DNA from: Thermoplasmata archaeon | GTDB taxonomy: Archaea; Thermoplasmatota; DTKX01; GCA-020343715 | DNA: 10,756 nucleotides | Direction: 5' to 3' | Assembly: GCA_020343715.1 (NCBI GenBank) | Contig: CP070808.1 | Location: 1,807,685-1,818,440, forward strand | Shown here: positions 1-7,102 of the stretch, one piece after another | Position numbering within the stretch: position 1 is the first letter of the stretch | How the letters are laid out: every line of letters starts with the position of its first letter | Notes under the pieces: generated by a model | Database searches by the model: none | What the model saw: only the letters and a program-made list of their open reading frames with translations | What the model was told of the DNA's origin: nothing | Translations under genes and position numbers: made by a program

Positions 1-1
1 C

Positions 2-754
2 GTGACCCAGGGCCCCCTCATCCTCAGCTCCCTGGACGGCATGATCGCCCTCACCCGGTTCGACGAGGCCCGCCTGGTGGCCATGGGGATGGACCCCGAT
101 CGCATCGAGATAGTCCCCAACGGGGTGGACCTGGACGTGTTCCGCCCCGTGGACCCCGAGGTCGCCCTGGAGTTCCGTGAGCGCTTCGGGGTCCCCGAGG
201 ACGCCCCGCTGGTCCTGTTCCTGGGCAAGCTGGTGGAGCAGAAGGGCTTCTTGGACCTGATGGCATCGATGCCGAAGGTCCTCCGGGAGGTGCCCGACGC
301 CCACCTGATGGTCCTGGGCGAGGGCCCGGACCATGGGAAGGGGGAGACGATGGTGAAGAGGAGCGGCATCGGCGACTCCGTCACCTTCGCCGGCCGCATG
401 TGCTGCGACGACCTAGTATCGGCGTACGGCGCAGCCCAGGTGGTGACCCTGCCCTCCCACTCCGAGGGCATGCCCCTGGTAATCCTGGAGGCCGCGGCGA
501 CCGGGAGGCCCGTGGTGGCCACCGCTGTGTCCGGCATTCCCGAGTTCGTCGAGGAGGGAAGGACCGGATCCCTGGTGCCACCCTCGGACGCAGACACCCT
601 GTCCGAGGCGTTGGTCAACTACTTGAACGATGATGCCCTATCCCGCACCGTCGGGGCCAACGCCCTGGCCAAGGCGCGAGAGGAGTTCGACCTGCGGTTG
701 CAGGTCAGCAGAACGATCAAGGCCTACAAGGGTGTGATCGACCACGCTAGATAG
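2..754 (+). CDS. Glycosyltransferase family 4, C-terminal part (5' end outside window)
   Basis: The 250 visible residues form the nucleotide-sugar-binding half of a GT-B fold, family 4 glycosyltransferase, which transfers a sugar from a nucleotide donor to a lipid-linked or other acceptor at the cytoplasmic membrane face. Visible hallmarks are PNGVD (residues 39-43), the strand and loop LFLGKLVEQKG (72-82) with the usual phosphate-contacting Lys near 77, a GEGP turn (106-109), and the retaining-enzyme E-x7-E signature with Glu155 and Glu163 in SEGMPLVILEA. The SGIPE-x-V and TG-x-LVPP segments (177-194) are also typical. Family members are usually 350-400 residues, so about 100-150 N-terminal residues lie upstream. 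The GTG at base 2 is just the first possible start in an open frame and probably not the real one. The GT-C gene begins 4 bases after the stop, so the two are likely co-transcribed. Donor and acceptor cannot be read from the sequence. Confidence 0.93.
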   Translation: MTQGPLILSSLDGMIALTRFDEARLVAMGMDPDRIEIVPNGVDLDVFRPVDPEVALEFRERFGVPEDAPLVLFLGKLVEQKGFLDLMASMPKVLREVPDAHLMVLGEGPDHGKGETMVKRSGIGDSVTFAGRMCCDDLVSAYGAAQVVTLPSHSEGMPLVILEAAATGRPVVATAVSGIPEFVEEGRTGSLVPPSDADTLSEALVNYLNDDALSRTVGANALAKAREEFDLRLQVSRTIKAYKGVIDHAR

Positions 755-758
755 AAGG

Positions 759-2519
759 TTGGGAGTGGTGGCCTTCCTTCTCGGGGTCTGCCTCATGGCG
801 GTCCTTCTCAGGGGGGTTCCGACCACCGAGAGCGACAACATCTACGGCTTCGACCCGTACGTCCACCACTACTACAGCTGGTACACGACTGAGTACGGGA
901 CCTTCGCCGCTGTGGACCACTTCCGCGACGATGTGGTGGACGACCGGGGCAACTGGCCAGGCCTACACCTCCTGGCGGGGGGGACGGTCCTGCTCACGGG
1001 CGCCGACATGAACGACCTCTACCGTTACCTCCCCCTGGTGCTGGGCGCCCTGGTGGTCATGGTCCTCTTCCTGCTGGTCAGGCGGCTCTACGGACTGGAG
1101 GTGGCCCTGTTCGCAGCCCTCATCTTCGCCGTGGCGGACTACGCTGTGCAGATGTCAACCTGGCTCATCCCCGCCACCGTGGGCCTGCTAATCTACACAA
1201 CCTTCCTGGCCGTAATCGTCAACATGAGGGTCGAGAGGAGGTCCGTCACGTTGCTGGTGGCCCTCCTGTTCGCCGCCAGTCTAGTGACCCACCACTTCAC
1301 CCACCTCATCTTCATCTCCACGGTGCTCATCGCCGCCGTCTTCGCCGAGAGGCGGGCCGAGAGGTCCAGGCTGATGCTGTTGATGGTACCCATGCTGCTC
1401 CTGACGGGCGCGTACTGGTACTGGTTCGGTCGCCAGACGGGCAGCTTCCCCGACATCGCCGAGCACATGGCCGCCATCATTTGGACCCCCGTGGGATTGA
1501 TAGTCATCGCAGCCCTGATCGCACTGACGGTGCTCGCCTACCTCAGGTACGACGGGCTCTCCCGGGGATGGTACCGCATGGAGGAACGGGCCCGCACCTC
1601 GGCCGCGAGGATCGATGGGAGCCCTGTCCTGTTGGCCGTCACCACGGCCGGGGTGCTCCTCGTGACCGTCGTGGCCATCGGCCTCCACTCACGGGCCGCC
1701 GAGGAGGTGGACGGTGGATGGACCGCCCAGGTCACCAAGTACGCCCTGGCGACCCTGGGCTGGGTGGGCATCGTCACAGCGGTGTCCCAGGGCTTGCCCA
1801 GGGTGCGGCTGTTCATCGGCATCATGTCGATGCTGGTGGTCGGCTACCTTCTGGTCCTGTACGTGTTCACATTCCTCCCGCTGGAACTGCGGTTCTTCGA
1901 GTTCGTCTACATACCGATGGCGGTCATGTCGGGCGTGGGCGTCGTGCGCCTTGCCCACGGCCTTCCCGGGGCCGCCCCCGCGAAAGCGGGAACGCCAAGG
2001 GCCCGGGCGGTCCCCGTCGCGGTGACCATGGCGGTGGTGGGTATTCTGGTCATCGCCATGGCCGCCGACGACCACAGGAGGATGACCTCGGACCTGTCCG
2101 ACAGGTACTACCACTCGGACGCGGAGATCGCCGCCGCCGAGTGGGTGGAGGCGAACACGGAGCCGAACGCGGTCATCTCCACGCCCTTTGGCCTCCAGCC
2201 GGTGATTTTCGGCTTCGGACGCAGGGCCACCGACACCGACGTCATCGCCCACTCGGTAATCGAGAAGAACATCAGCGCCTTCGCATGGGACCTTATCGTG
2301 GTGAACAAGGGGCGTCCCCACTACATAGTGCTGACCACCGACACTAGCAAGTACGGGAAGGACGAGTACCTGGAGCTGGACCTGGAGGAGGACATCTACG
2401 AGGTGGGCGGTGGCATGCTCAGGACACCCCGGATGTTCGAGTTCCAGTACAACAACACCGAGATAGTAATCCTCAAGGTGACCAGCAACCTGACGGGGGG
2501 ACCATGGAACAGCGTCTGA
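759..2519 (+). CDS. Polytopic GT-C type glycosyltransferase (STT3/PMT-like fold)
   Basis: A 586-residue membrane protein with roughly 10-12 hydrophobic segments up to about residue 436, then a soluble C-terminal domain of about 150 residues. The first extracytoplasmic loop carries an acidic signature, GFDPYVHH (30-37), comparable to the Asp-containing loop-1 motif of GT-C enzymes that use polyprenyl-phosphate-linked sugars. A His-rich stretch, THHFTHLIF (177-185), and an ELRFFEF segment (376-382) with a membrane-embedded Arg are also common in archaeal GT-C proteins. The C-terminal domain opens with AAAEWVEANTEPNAV (458-472), a pattern seen in archaeal GT-C and AglB-like extracytoplasmic domains. 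I see no clear WWDYG-type oligosaccharyltransferase motif, so a lipid-sugar-dependent glycosyltransferase is likelier than the oligosaccharyltransferase itself. The start is uncertain: TTG at 759, or GTG at 765 or 768 with GAAGG upstream as a weak ribosome site. It overlaps the flippase gene by 16 bases. Confidence 0.82.
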   Translation: MGVVAFLLGVCLMAVLLRGVPTTESDNIYGFDPYVHHYYSWYTTEYGTFAAVDHFRDDVVDDRGNWPGLHLLAGGTVLLTGADMNDLYRYLPLVLGALVVMVLFLLVRRLYGLEVALFAALIFAVADYAVQMSTWLIPATVGLLIYTTFLAVIVNMRVERRSVTLLVALLFAASLVTHHFTHLIFISTVLIAAVFAERRAERSRLMLLMVPMLLLTGAYWYWFGRQTGSFPDIAEHMAAIIWTPVGLIVIAALIALTVLAYLRYDGLSRGWYRMEERARTSAARIDGSPVLLAVTTAGVLLVTVVAIGLHSRAAEEVDGGWTAQVTKYALATLGWVGIVTAVSQGLPRVRLFIGIMSMLVVGYLLVLYVFTFLPLELRFFEFVYIPMAVMSGVGVVRLAHGLPGAAPAKAGTPRARAVPVAVTMAVVGILVIAMAADDHRRMTSDLSDRYYHSDAEIAAAEWVEANTEPNAVISTPFGLQPVIFGFGRRATDTDVIAHSVIEKNISAFAWDLIVVNKGRPHYIVLTTDTSKYGKDEYLELDLEEDIYEVGGGMLRTPRMFEFQYNNTEIVILKVTSNLTGGPWNSV

Positions 2520-3760
2520 CGGAGTACACGAAGTTCAATCTCGTCGGCTTCGTGATCTCCACGTTGGCAGGCTTCCTAGGAGGCATAGTGATAGCCCGCA
2601 CCGTGGGCACCGAGGGCGTGGGCATAGTGGCGGCGGCCTGGGCCCTGGTGGAGCTGGCCAAGCCCTGGGGTACCCTCTCCATCATGCCCGCCATCCGCAA
2701 GTCCTTCCAGGTGGACGACCCCAAGGTTGTGTTCGGCACCAGCTTCGCCATGCACCTCATGGTGATGGTCCCCGCCGCCATCGGGCTGCTGGTGCTCTCG
2801 CCCCAGCTGGCCGACGTGCTGGACAGCACCGCCTCGGTGGTGGCCATCAGCGCCACGGTGCTCATCGCCTTCATCCCCGCCAGCCTGGGCATAGCCGTCC
2901 TGGACTCGAGGAAGGACTTCCGGGGACGCAACATCGTCGTCATCGTCACCAACGTGTCGTACCTGCTGTTCCTGGTGGTCCTGGCGGTCCCCACGGGCAC
3001 GGTGGAGGCGGTGGTGGCATCCAACGTCCTCAGCTCTGCCCTGGCCTCGGTGCTGTGCCTCAAGTACCTGACCCGTCCCGTCCTGGACAGGCCCCTGGCC
3101 AAGTACTTCGTCTCCTTCGGCACCCGCACGGTGGCCATCCTGTTCAGCAACCAGGTGGTCTTCTGGCTGGGCGTGGCGCTGACCACCGCTTACCTGGGCG
3201 CCTCCTCGGGGGGCATCTACAGGGTGTCGGTGGCCCTGGCGTACTACGCCTTCCTGCTCCCCGACTACGTGGTGACGACGTACAGCTTCCCCACCGCCTC
3301 CAGCGAGCACGCCCGGGGGGGCGACGTGCGCCCCATCTACCGGCACGCCACGGCGGTCGCCGTGGCCCTCAGCCTGCTCCTGGTGGGCGCGCTGGTGGTG
3401 CTGGGGCGCATCGTCCTGGGCTTCTACGGGGAGGAGTTCGTGGACGGGTACGAGATGACGGTCATGCTGGGGGTGGCCTTCGCCCTCTACGCACCCGCCA
3501 TCCCGGCCATAAGCATCCTCCTCACCCTGGACCGGCCCCAGCGGGTCATGGAGGCCACGTTGGCCCGGGCCATAGTCTTCATCGCCATCAGCATCGCGCT
3601 CATCCCAACGATGGACGAGACGGGGATCGTGCTGGGCGTGGCGGTGTCCAGCGTGATGGCGTCGGTGTGGTTGACGGTCCTTGCGATCCGCGAGATGGGC
3701 AGGGCCCCCTCACCGCCGCCTCATGACGACGAACAGGTGGTCCCCCAGCCCGGCCATTGA
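2504..3760 (+). CDS. Lipid-linked oligosaccharide flippase, Wzx-like (MOP superfamily)
   Basis: A 418-residue protein made almost entirely of hydrophobic segments, about 12, matching the Wzx/polysaccharide-synthesis transporter branch of the MOP superfamily. Such proteins flip polyprenyl-linked glycans across the membrane. The N-terminus is typical: a short cytoplasmic lead, a helix FNLVGFVISTLAGFLGGIVIAR (about 11-32), then TVGTEGVGIVAAAWAL, matching the usual 'R.lG.e.yGi...a' pattern. A second half-repeat starts near YFVSFGTRTVAILFSNQ (about 204-220). Length fits the family (about 400-480). The ATG lies inside the last codons of the GT-C gene, with a G-run six to nine bases upstream, suggesting translational coupling. 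The hydrophilic Pro-rich tail (from about residue 400, ending QVVPQPGH) is encoded in DNA that is also the 3' end of the opposing methyltransferase gene. The assignment to a flippase is firm at superfamily level, and the glycan substrate is inferred from its neighbours. Confidence 0.88.
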   Translation: MEQRLTEYTKFNLVGFVISTLAGFLGGIVIARTVGTEGVGIVAAAWALVELAKPWGTLSIMPAIRKSFQVDDPKVVFGTSFAMHLMVMVPAAIGLLVLSPQLADVLDSTASVVAISATVLIAFIPASLGIAVLDSRKDFRGRNIVVIVTNVSYLLFLVVLAVPTGTVEAVVASNVLSSALASVLCLKYLTRPVLDRPLAKYFVSFGTRTVAILFSNQVVFWLGVALTTAYLGASSGGIYRVSVALAYYAFLLPDYVVTTYSFPTASSEHARGGDVRPIYRHATAVAVALSLLLVGALVVLGRIVLGFYGEEFVDGYEMTVMLGVAFALYAPAIPAISILLTLDRPQRVMEATLARAIVFIAISIALIPTMDETGIVLGVAVSSVMASVWLTVLAIREMGRAPSPPPHDDEQVVPQPGH

Positions 3761-4489
3761 CCGAGGGTCGAACCCCATGGCCCAGTCCAGGAACCCGGGG
3801 AAATGACGGAACAGGGGGTCGGCCTCGGGCGTTGGCATCTTGAGGAGGCCCCTGGCCCCCTCCAACAGGAACCACTCTCCGAAGGCCTCCCTCAGCTCCT
3901 TCAGGCTGTAGTACGTGACCGTCACGTCACCTCCCCCAGTCCTTCCCTCCGCCGGGTGGAAACGTCGGAAGGCCTTCCGAGGCCTGCCGCGTGCCAGGTT
4001 GCGTCCGATCTCGAAGGCGCAGGACCTGTTCATCACGCTGGCAACAAGGGGAGCCTCCTCCCTCAGCAGGGCTCCCATCGCCCCCGCCACAGCCCCCAGG
4101 TCCGGCTCGCAGTTGAGGGGTCCGAAGGAGGAGTACGCGCCATCAAGGCTCACCTCGCCTAGCTGGTCCACCAGGCCCGGCAGGCCCCCGGGCTCGATGA
4201 GCCTGGTATCCATCCGGTCTTCCACCCCCAGGGAGCGCGCCCGATCACGGGTCGCGTCCACCCTCTCGGGCAGCACGTCGACCGCGACCACATCCACGCC
4301 CCACAGGGCCAAGTAGGCGGCCTCCAGTCCCGAGCCGCAGCCGAAGTCCAGCACCCGGTCCCCAGGTGAGAAGGCGTCGCAGAGCATCCCCAGGGACACC
4401 CGGCGGTAGCGGGCGAAGACCTGGTTGCCCGCCACCTCGTCGTCCTCCTCCAGCCCGGGCTGTCCCAGGCGCGTCACGTCGAGCTCCAC
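3710..4489 (-). CDS. Class I SAM-dependent methyltransferase
   Basis: A 259-residue Rossmann-fold methyltransferase. Motif I is VLDFGCGSG (46-54), followed by the SAM ribose-binding acidic residue Asp71 in VVAVDVLPERV. GAYSSFGPLNCEPDL (117-131) occupies the motif IV position, and YYSLKELREAF (193-203) resembles the region after the fourth strand in many small-molecule and lipid methyltransferases. The product methylates an unknown acceptor (O, N or C). The frame stays open upstream to 4546, but the extra 19 residues look like out-of-frame sequence of the preceding gene. I chose GTG at 4489 because GGAGG lies seven bases upstream. A second GTG at 4477 forms a GTGA overlap with the upstream stop and also has GGAG nearby, so it is a real alternative. 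It is the last gene of a three-gene minus-strand unit, and its 3' end overlaps the convergent flippase gene by 51 bases. No DNA- or RNA-methyltransferase motif such as NPPY is visible. Confidence 0.87.
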   Translation of the reverse strand: MELDVTRLGQPGLEEDDEVAGNQVFARYRRVSLGMLCDAFSPGDRVLDFGCGSGLEAAYLALWGVDVVAVDVLPERVDATRDRARSLGVEDRMDTRLIEPGGLPGLVDQLGEVSLDGAYSSFGPLNCEPDLGAVAGAMGALLREEAPLVASVMNRSCAFEIGRNLARGRPRKAFRRFHPAEGRTGGGDVTVTYYSLKELREAFGEWFLLEGARGLLKMPTPEADPLFRHFPGFLDWAMGFDPRSMAGLGDHLFVVMRRR

Positions 4490-5859
4490 GCCTCGTCCTC
4501 CACTGCCAGCACCTTGCCGATGGCCTTCCCGAACGTGTCGAACCAATAGAGGAGGGCCGAGTCCCGCCTCCCCACCAAACGCCTAAGGCGAAGGGCCACG
4601 TTGACCCGGAACACCGTCCAGCGGTAGAACCGTGCGGGGTAGCGGTTGCGGAACATCATCTCCACGTCGTCGGACTGGCTCCACTGACCGCTGGTCATCA
4701 GGTCCTGCACCTGCTCGTGCAGGGGGGTCCCCTTGATGGGGTAGGCGACGGTGGTGCTGATGCTCTCTGGAGCCACGTCCAAGATGATGTCCACCGTGCG
4801 CTCCACGTCCTCCACCGTCTCCCCCGGGTAGCCGAACATGATGAACCAATGCTGGACGATGCCCGCCTGCCTGGTGAGGGTGGTGGCCCTCATGACCTGC
4901 TCGCGGGTCTGACCCTTGCACATGGCCCCGAGGACGTCGTCGGAGCCTGACTCGACGCCGTAGAGGATCTTGCGAAAGCCCACCTCCGCCATGGCATTGA
5001 GCATCTCCTCGTCCACCAGGTCGGCCCTGGCCAGGCACTCGAACTCCAGGCCCAGGTCCGCCTCCTTGATGGCGGCCAGCAGGTCCATCATCCACTCCCT
5101 GTCAAGGGGCAGGATGTCGTCGGCAAAGCGGACCCGGTCGGCACCGTGGACATGTCGGATCTCCCGAAGCTCATCCACAACGTTCGCCACCGACCGCCTC
5201 CGGACCCTCCTGCCGAAGACCGGCCGGGAGCAGAAGGCGCAGTTGTAGGGACAGCCCCGGGAGGACATGATGGAGAGGGCGAAGAAGCCGTGGCGCTGCC
5301 GCCACCGGCGGGCGTAGCCCTCCACGTCTGCCAGCCTCCTGGCCGGGAACTCGATGGTGTCCATGTCGACGATGGCGTCCCTGGCAGGACCCTGGGCGAG
5401 CCTCTCTTCCTCGTCCAGCCAAGCCAGCCCGGCGATGCCCTGCCATTGGCCCCCCTTGGAGAGGATGGACAGGAGATGACGGGCGGTGTTCTCTCCCTCT
5501 CCCATCACCACGGCGTCGAATGCGTCCTCCAGGTACAGCTCAGGCTCGACGTTGGCGTCGGGACCGCCGGCGATGGCGAAGGCGCCTCGGGCGCGGGCGG
5601 CCCTGCCGACCCGGAGGGCGTTCTCCCGGTTGAGGAAGGTGGTGTAGGCCCCCACCACTGCGGCGTCAGAGTGCCTGACCGCCTCGACGATGCCGTCGAT
5701 GGAGGGCTCGAACACCGCGTCCAGGAACTCCACGTGGTGGCCATCCTGTTCCAAGGCAGCCGCCACGTACAGGGGACCCATGGGGGGATAGGGATGGAAC
5801 CACTTGGCCTCTCGGGGGTCCTCGGCCAGCAGGTAGGGGTTCACCATCAGGACCCTCAT
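4474..5859 (-). CDS. B12-binding domain radical SAM protein
   Basis: A 461-residue iron-sulfur enzyme of the cobalamin-binding radical SAM class (BchE-like layout), predicted cytoplasmic. Residues 1 to about 140 form the B12-binding Rossmann domain: MRVLMVNPYL, then PPMGPLYVAAALEQDGHHV, GAYTT and AGGPDANVEPE, ending in VVMGEGE. The base-off DxHxxG motif is absent, as in many members. The radical SAM core follows, with the 4Fe-4S cluster motif CPYNCAFC (Cys203, Cys207, Cys210), FADDIL (245-250), YGVESGSDDVL (300-310, the usual G-[IV]-E-S-G-S strand) and FGYPGETVED (342-351, the GxPGET loop). The C-terminal 90 residues have no recognised domain. Members carry out methylations on unactivated carbon, ring formation and other radical chemistry, so the reaction is not predictable here. 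The start is ATG at 5859, four bases after the nucleotidyltransferase stop, and the 33 open codons upstream do not look coding. It overlaps the methyltransferase start by 16 bases, implying co-translation. Confidence 0.93.
   Translation of the reverse strand: MRVLMVNPYLLAEDPREAKWFHPYPPMGPLYVAAALEQDGHHVEFLDAVFEPSIDGIVEAVRHSDAAVVGAYTTFLNRENALRVGRAARARGAFAIAGGPDANVEPELYLEDAFDAVVMGEGENTARHLLSILSKGGQWQGIAGLAWLDEEERLAQGPARDAIVDMDTIEFPARRLADVEGYARRWRQRHGFFALSIMSSRGCPYNCAFCSRPVFGRRVRRRSVANVVDELREIRHVHGADRVRFADDILPLDREWMMDLLAAIKEADLGLEFECLARADLVDEEMLNAMAEVGFRKILYGVESGSDDVLGAMCKGQTREQVMRATTLTRQAGIVQHWFIMFGYPGETVEDVERTVDIILDVAPESISTTVAYPIKGTPLHEQVQDLMTSGQWSQSDDVEMMFRNRYPARFYRWTVFRVNVALRLRRLVGRRDSALLYWFDTFGKAIGKVLAVEDEAWSST
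4497..4501 (-). promoter_or_regulatory. Ribosome binding site GGAGG for the methyltransferase
   Basis: GGAGG on the minus strand lies seven bases before the GTG at 4489 and inside the last codons of the radical SAM gene. It supports this start over the longer open frame. GGAG at 4488-4485 could instead serve the GTG at 4477, so the two starts cannot be fully separated. Confidence 0.6.
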
Positions 5860-5863
5860 GGCC

Positions 5864-6781
5864 TCACTCCCGGTACTCCGTCTCCTCCCGGCCGGGCACG
5901 TGGTACAGCCCGTAGGGGTGCTTGAGCCGGTCGTAGTGGTCCATGCGCTCCACGACACCAGGCCTCTTGGACAGGTACATCCTCACCATCCGCTCGAAGG
6001 CGAACAGGCCCCGTCTCGACACGACCTCGAGCAGCTTGGCCCTGCCGTTGCCCGTGGGCTCGATGGCCTCGGCGTAGCCACCCTTGGCATCGTACATCTG
6101 GGGGAAGTGGTCCCGGAGCCACTCGTTGGAGGTGAGCATGCGGTCGTAGTAGTCCTGCCCGTACAGCACGTCGGCGGAGTAGATCTCGTACGCCACCTGC
6201 TCGTCCTGCCGGGCCAACGGCATCACCTGAGACTCCTCCCAGATGATGTTGAGGCACACCACCATGGGCACCAGGTAGTGCCCCTCCTTCTCCATCTCCA
6301 GGGCCTTGCCGTGGCGGTAGGAGTACTTGCGGTTGATCAGGCTCCCTATCACGTTGGTGGAGTACTTGCGCCCGTCCTCCACCACCACGTTCAGGTCCAG
6401 GTCGTCGCCCAGGCACAGGCCGCCGGTGGCCACCGAGCCCACCAGCATGACGCACTTGACCCACGGGCATGCGGTCACCAGGTCCCTGGTGTACTCCTCG
6501 GCTATGGCCCGGTAGACGGGCTGGTGCTCACCGTTGACGGCCAGCCGGGCCTTGCACATCTCGATGTAGGACTTGCCCTCGATGAAGGCCAGTCCCTCCC
6601 GGGTGTCAAGGCTCTCGGCGTCCTCGATGGCCTCCTCCACCAGGCCCACCTCCTCCCGGCCCCCCAGCAGCTTCGTCGCCAGGTGCTCGGTGGTGGGGTT
6701 GTAGCCCCGGCGGGCCATCAGCTCCAACGTCCCGTGGATGCGGACCTCCAGGTCCCTCTCGTTCCATGGGCGCCCGTTCAA
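5864..6781 (-). CDS. Nucleotidyltransferase-fold protein (Pol beta-like NTase domain)
   Basis: A 305-residue predicted cytoplasmic protein. Its core is the DNA-polymerase-beta-type nucleotidyltransferase signature: VMLVGSVATGG (111-121) followed by LGDDLDLNVVV (124-134). This gives the G-S loop (Gly115-Ser116) and the paired metal-binding acids Asp127 and Asp129. The third catalytic acid is not certain; Glu163 and Glu165 on the next segment are candidates. About 100 mainly helical residues precede the core and about 130 follow it, making it longer than the minimal MNT/HEPN antitoxins (about 100-150) and unlike CCA-adding enzymes. Family members transfer NMP to small molecules, RNA or proteins, and no substrate is indicated here. 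The start is TTG at 6781, the only one that fits, with GGAG eight bases upstream (6793-6790). It is the first gene of the unit with the radical SAM enzyme and methyltransferase, four bases before the former. A TATA-like dyad lies about 75 bases upstream. Confidence 0.8.
   Translation of the reverse strand: MNGRPWNERDLEVRIHGTLELMARRGYNPTTEHLATKLLGGREEVGLVEEAIEDAESLDTREGLAFIEGKSYIEMCKARLAVNGEHQPVYRAIAEEYTRDLVTACPWVKCVMLVGSVATGGLCLGDDLDLNVVVEDGRKYSTNVIGSLINRKYSYRHGKALEMEKEGHYLVPMVVCLNIIWEESQVMPLARQDEQVAYEIYSADVLYGQDYYDRMLTSNEWLRDHFPQMYDAKGGYAEAIEPTGNGRAKLLEVVSRRGLFAFERMVRMYLSKRPGVVERMDHYDRLKHPYGLYHVPGREETEYRE
5867..5871 (-). promoter_or_regulatory. Ribosome binding site GGGAG for the radical SAM gene
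   Basis: GGGAG on the minus strand lies seven bases before ATG 5859. The TGA of the upstream nucleotidyltransferase sits in the spacer, so ribosomes ending there could restart directly. This fixes the start at 5859 rather than further upstream. Confidence 0.6.
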
Positions 6782-6845
6782 GTTTCCCTCTCCAGACCAT
6801 ATCCTTAGCTGCGCTCGCCCCCGGATAGGCTGGAAAACTAAGGAC

Positions 6846-6869
6846 GGGGCTTCGTTATAACGTTTCCCC
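6846..6869 (-). promoter_or_regulatory. TATA-like promoter inside a symmetric dyad, upstream of the nucleotidyltransferase operon
   Basis: The perfect 10-base palindrome CGTTATAACG (6853-6862) is flanked at three bases on each side by GGGG and CCCC, giving a 24-base dyad in which 18 positions pair. On the minus strand the element reads GGGGAAACGTTATAAC, resembling an archaeal BRE (purine and A-rich) followed by a TATA box. Transcription would then start near 6832, leaving an untranslated leader of about 50 bases. The symmetry also suits a dimeric regulator that would cover the TATA box. It lies just behind the stop of the zinc-ribbon gene, so a role as a weak 3' hairpin for that gene is an alternative, though no T-tract follows. 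The rest of the 6782-6883 gap shows only a widely spaced CCTTAG/CTAAGG pair. Confidence 0.5.
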
Positions 6870-6883
6870 CGCCGTGGGCAGCC

Positions 6884-7075
6884 TCAGAATATCTGCTCCT
6901 TTCCGCAGTTCTTGCACTTGGTGTAGTACTCGAGTCCCACGGGCTGGCGCACCCGGAACGTGACGTGGAGGTTCCCCGCACCACAGTCCATGCAGTGGTC
7001 GTCGGAAAGGTCCATGAGCACGCCCATGACCAGTTTCTTCGACTCGTTCAGCTTCCATTGGTCGACCACTAGCAT
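6884..7075 (-). CDS. Small zinc-ribbon protein
   Basis: A 63-residue protein. The N-terminal third (MLVVDQWKLNESKKLVMGVL) is followed by a two-knuckle zinc site: HCMDCG (Cys28, Cys31) and, 22 residues later, KCKNCG (Cys54, Cys57). The segment between (LHVTFRVRQPVGLEYYT) looks like the beta strands of a ribbon. Such stand-alone archaeal ribbons often bind nucleic acid or act as small adaptor or transcription proteins, but the specific role here is unknown. I chose ATG at 7075, which lies about 30 bases after a TATA-like CATTAA and would suit a leaderless mRNA. A TTG at 7090 would add five residues (TTG GAT GGG CGA GGG). It has its own apparent promoter and is probably not in an operon with the surface-protein gene 54 bases upstream. 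Confidence 0.75.
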   Translation of the reverse strand: MLVVDQWKLNESKKLVMGVLMDLSDDHCMDCGAGNLHVTFRVRQPVGLEYYTKCKNCGKEQIF

Positions 7076-7102
7076 CCCTCGCCCATCCAATGGCCAGACC
7101 GG

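Noticed and set aside
1481..2347. Second plus-strand frame (288 codons) inside the GT-C gene
   Set aside because: It is an Arg/Gly/His-rich out-of-frame translation, while the other frame gives clean membrane helices and a known type of C-terminal domain.
5146..5925. Plus-strand open frame (259 codons) opposite the radical SAM gene
   Set aside because: It lies antisense to the well-supported cluster-binding and B12-binding regions, and its composition is biased and motif-free.
5864..6781. Reading the nucleotidyltransferase as an MNT antitoxin of a HEPN/MNT pair
   Set aside because: The protein is much longer than MNT antitoxins and there is no adjacent HEPN protein with an R-x4-6-H motif. 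Its neighbours are SAM enzymes.
5858..6808. Long plus-strand open frame (316 codons) opposite the nucleotidyltransferase gene
   Set aside because: Its protein is a low-complexity mix of Val, Leu, His and Gln typical of the antisense of GC3-rich codons. The minus strand has clear NTase motifs in the same DNA.
6803..6843. CCTTAG and CTAAGG inverted pair between the dyad and the nucleotidyltransferase start
   Set aside because: The arms are only six bases and nearly 30 bases apart. Such a pair is easily expected by chance.
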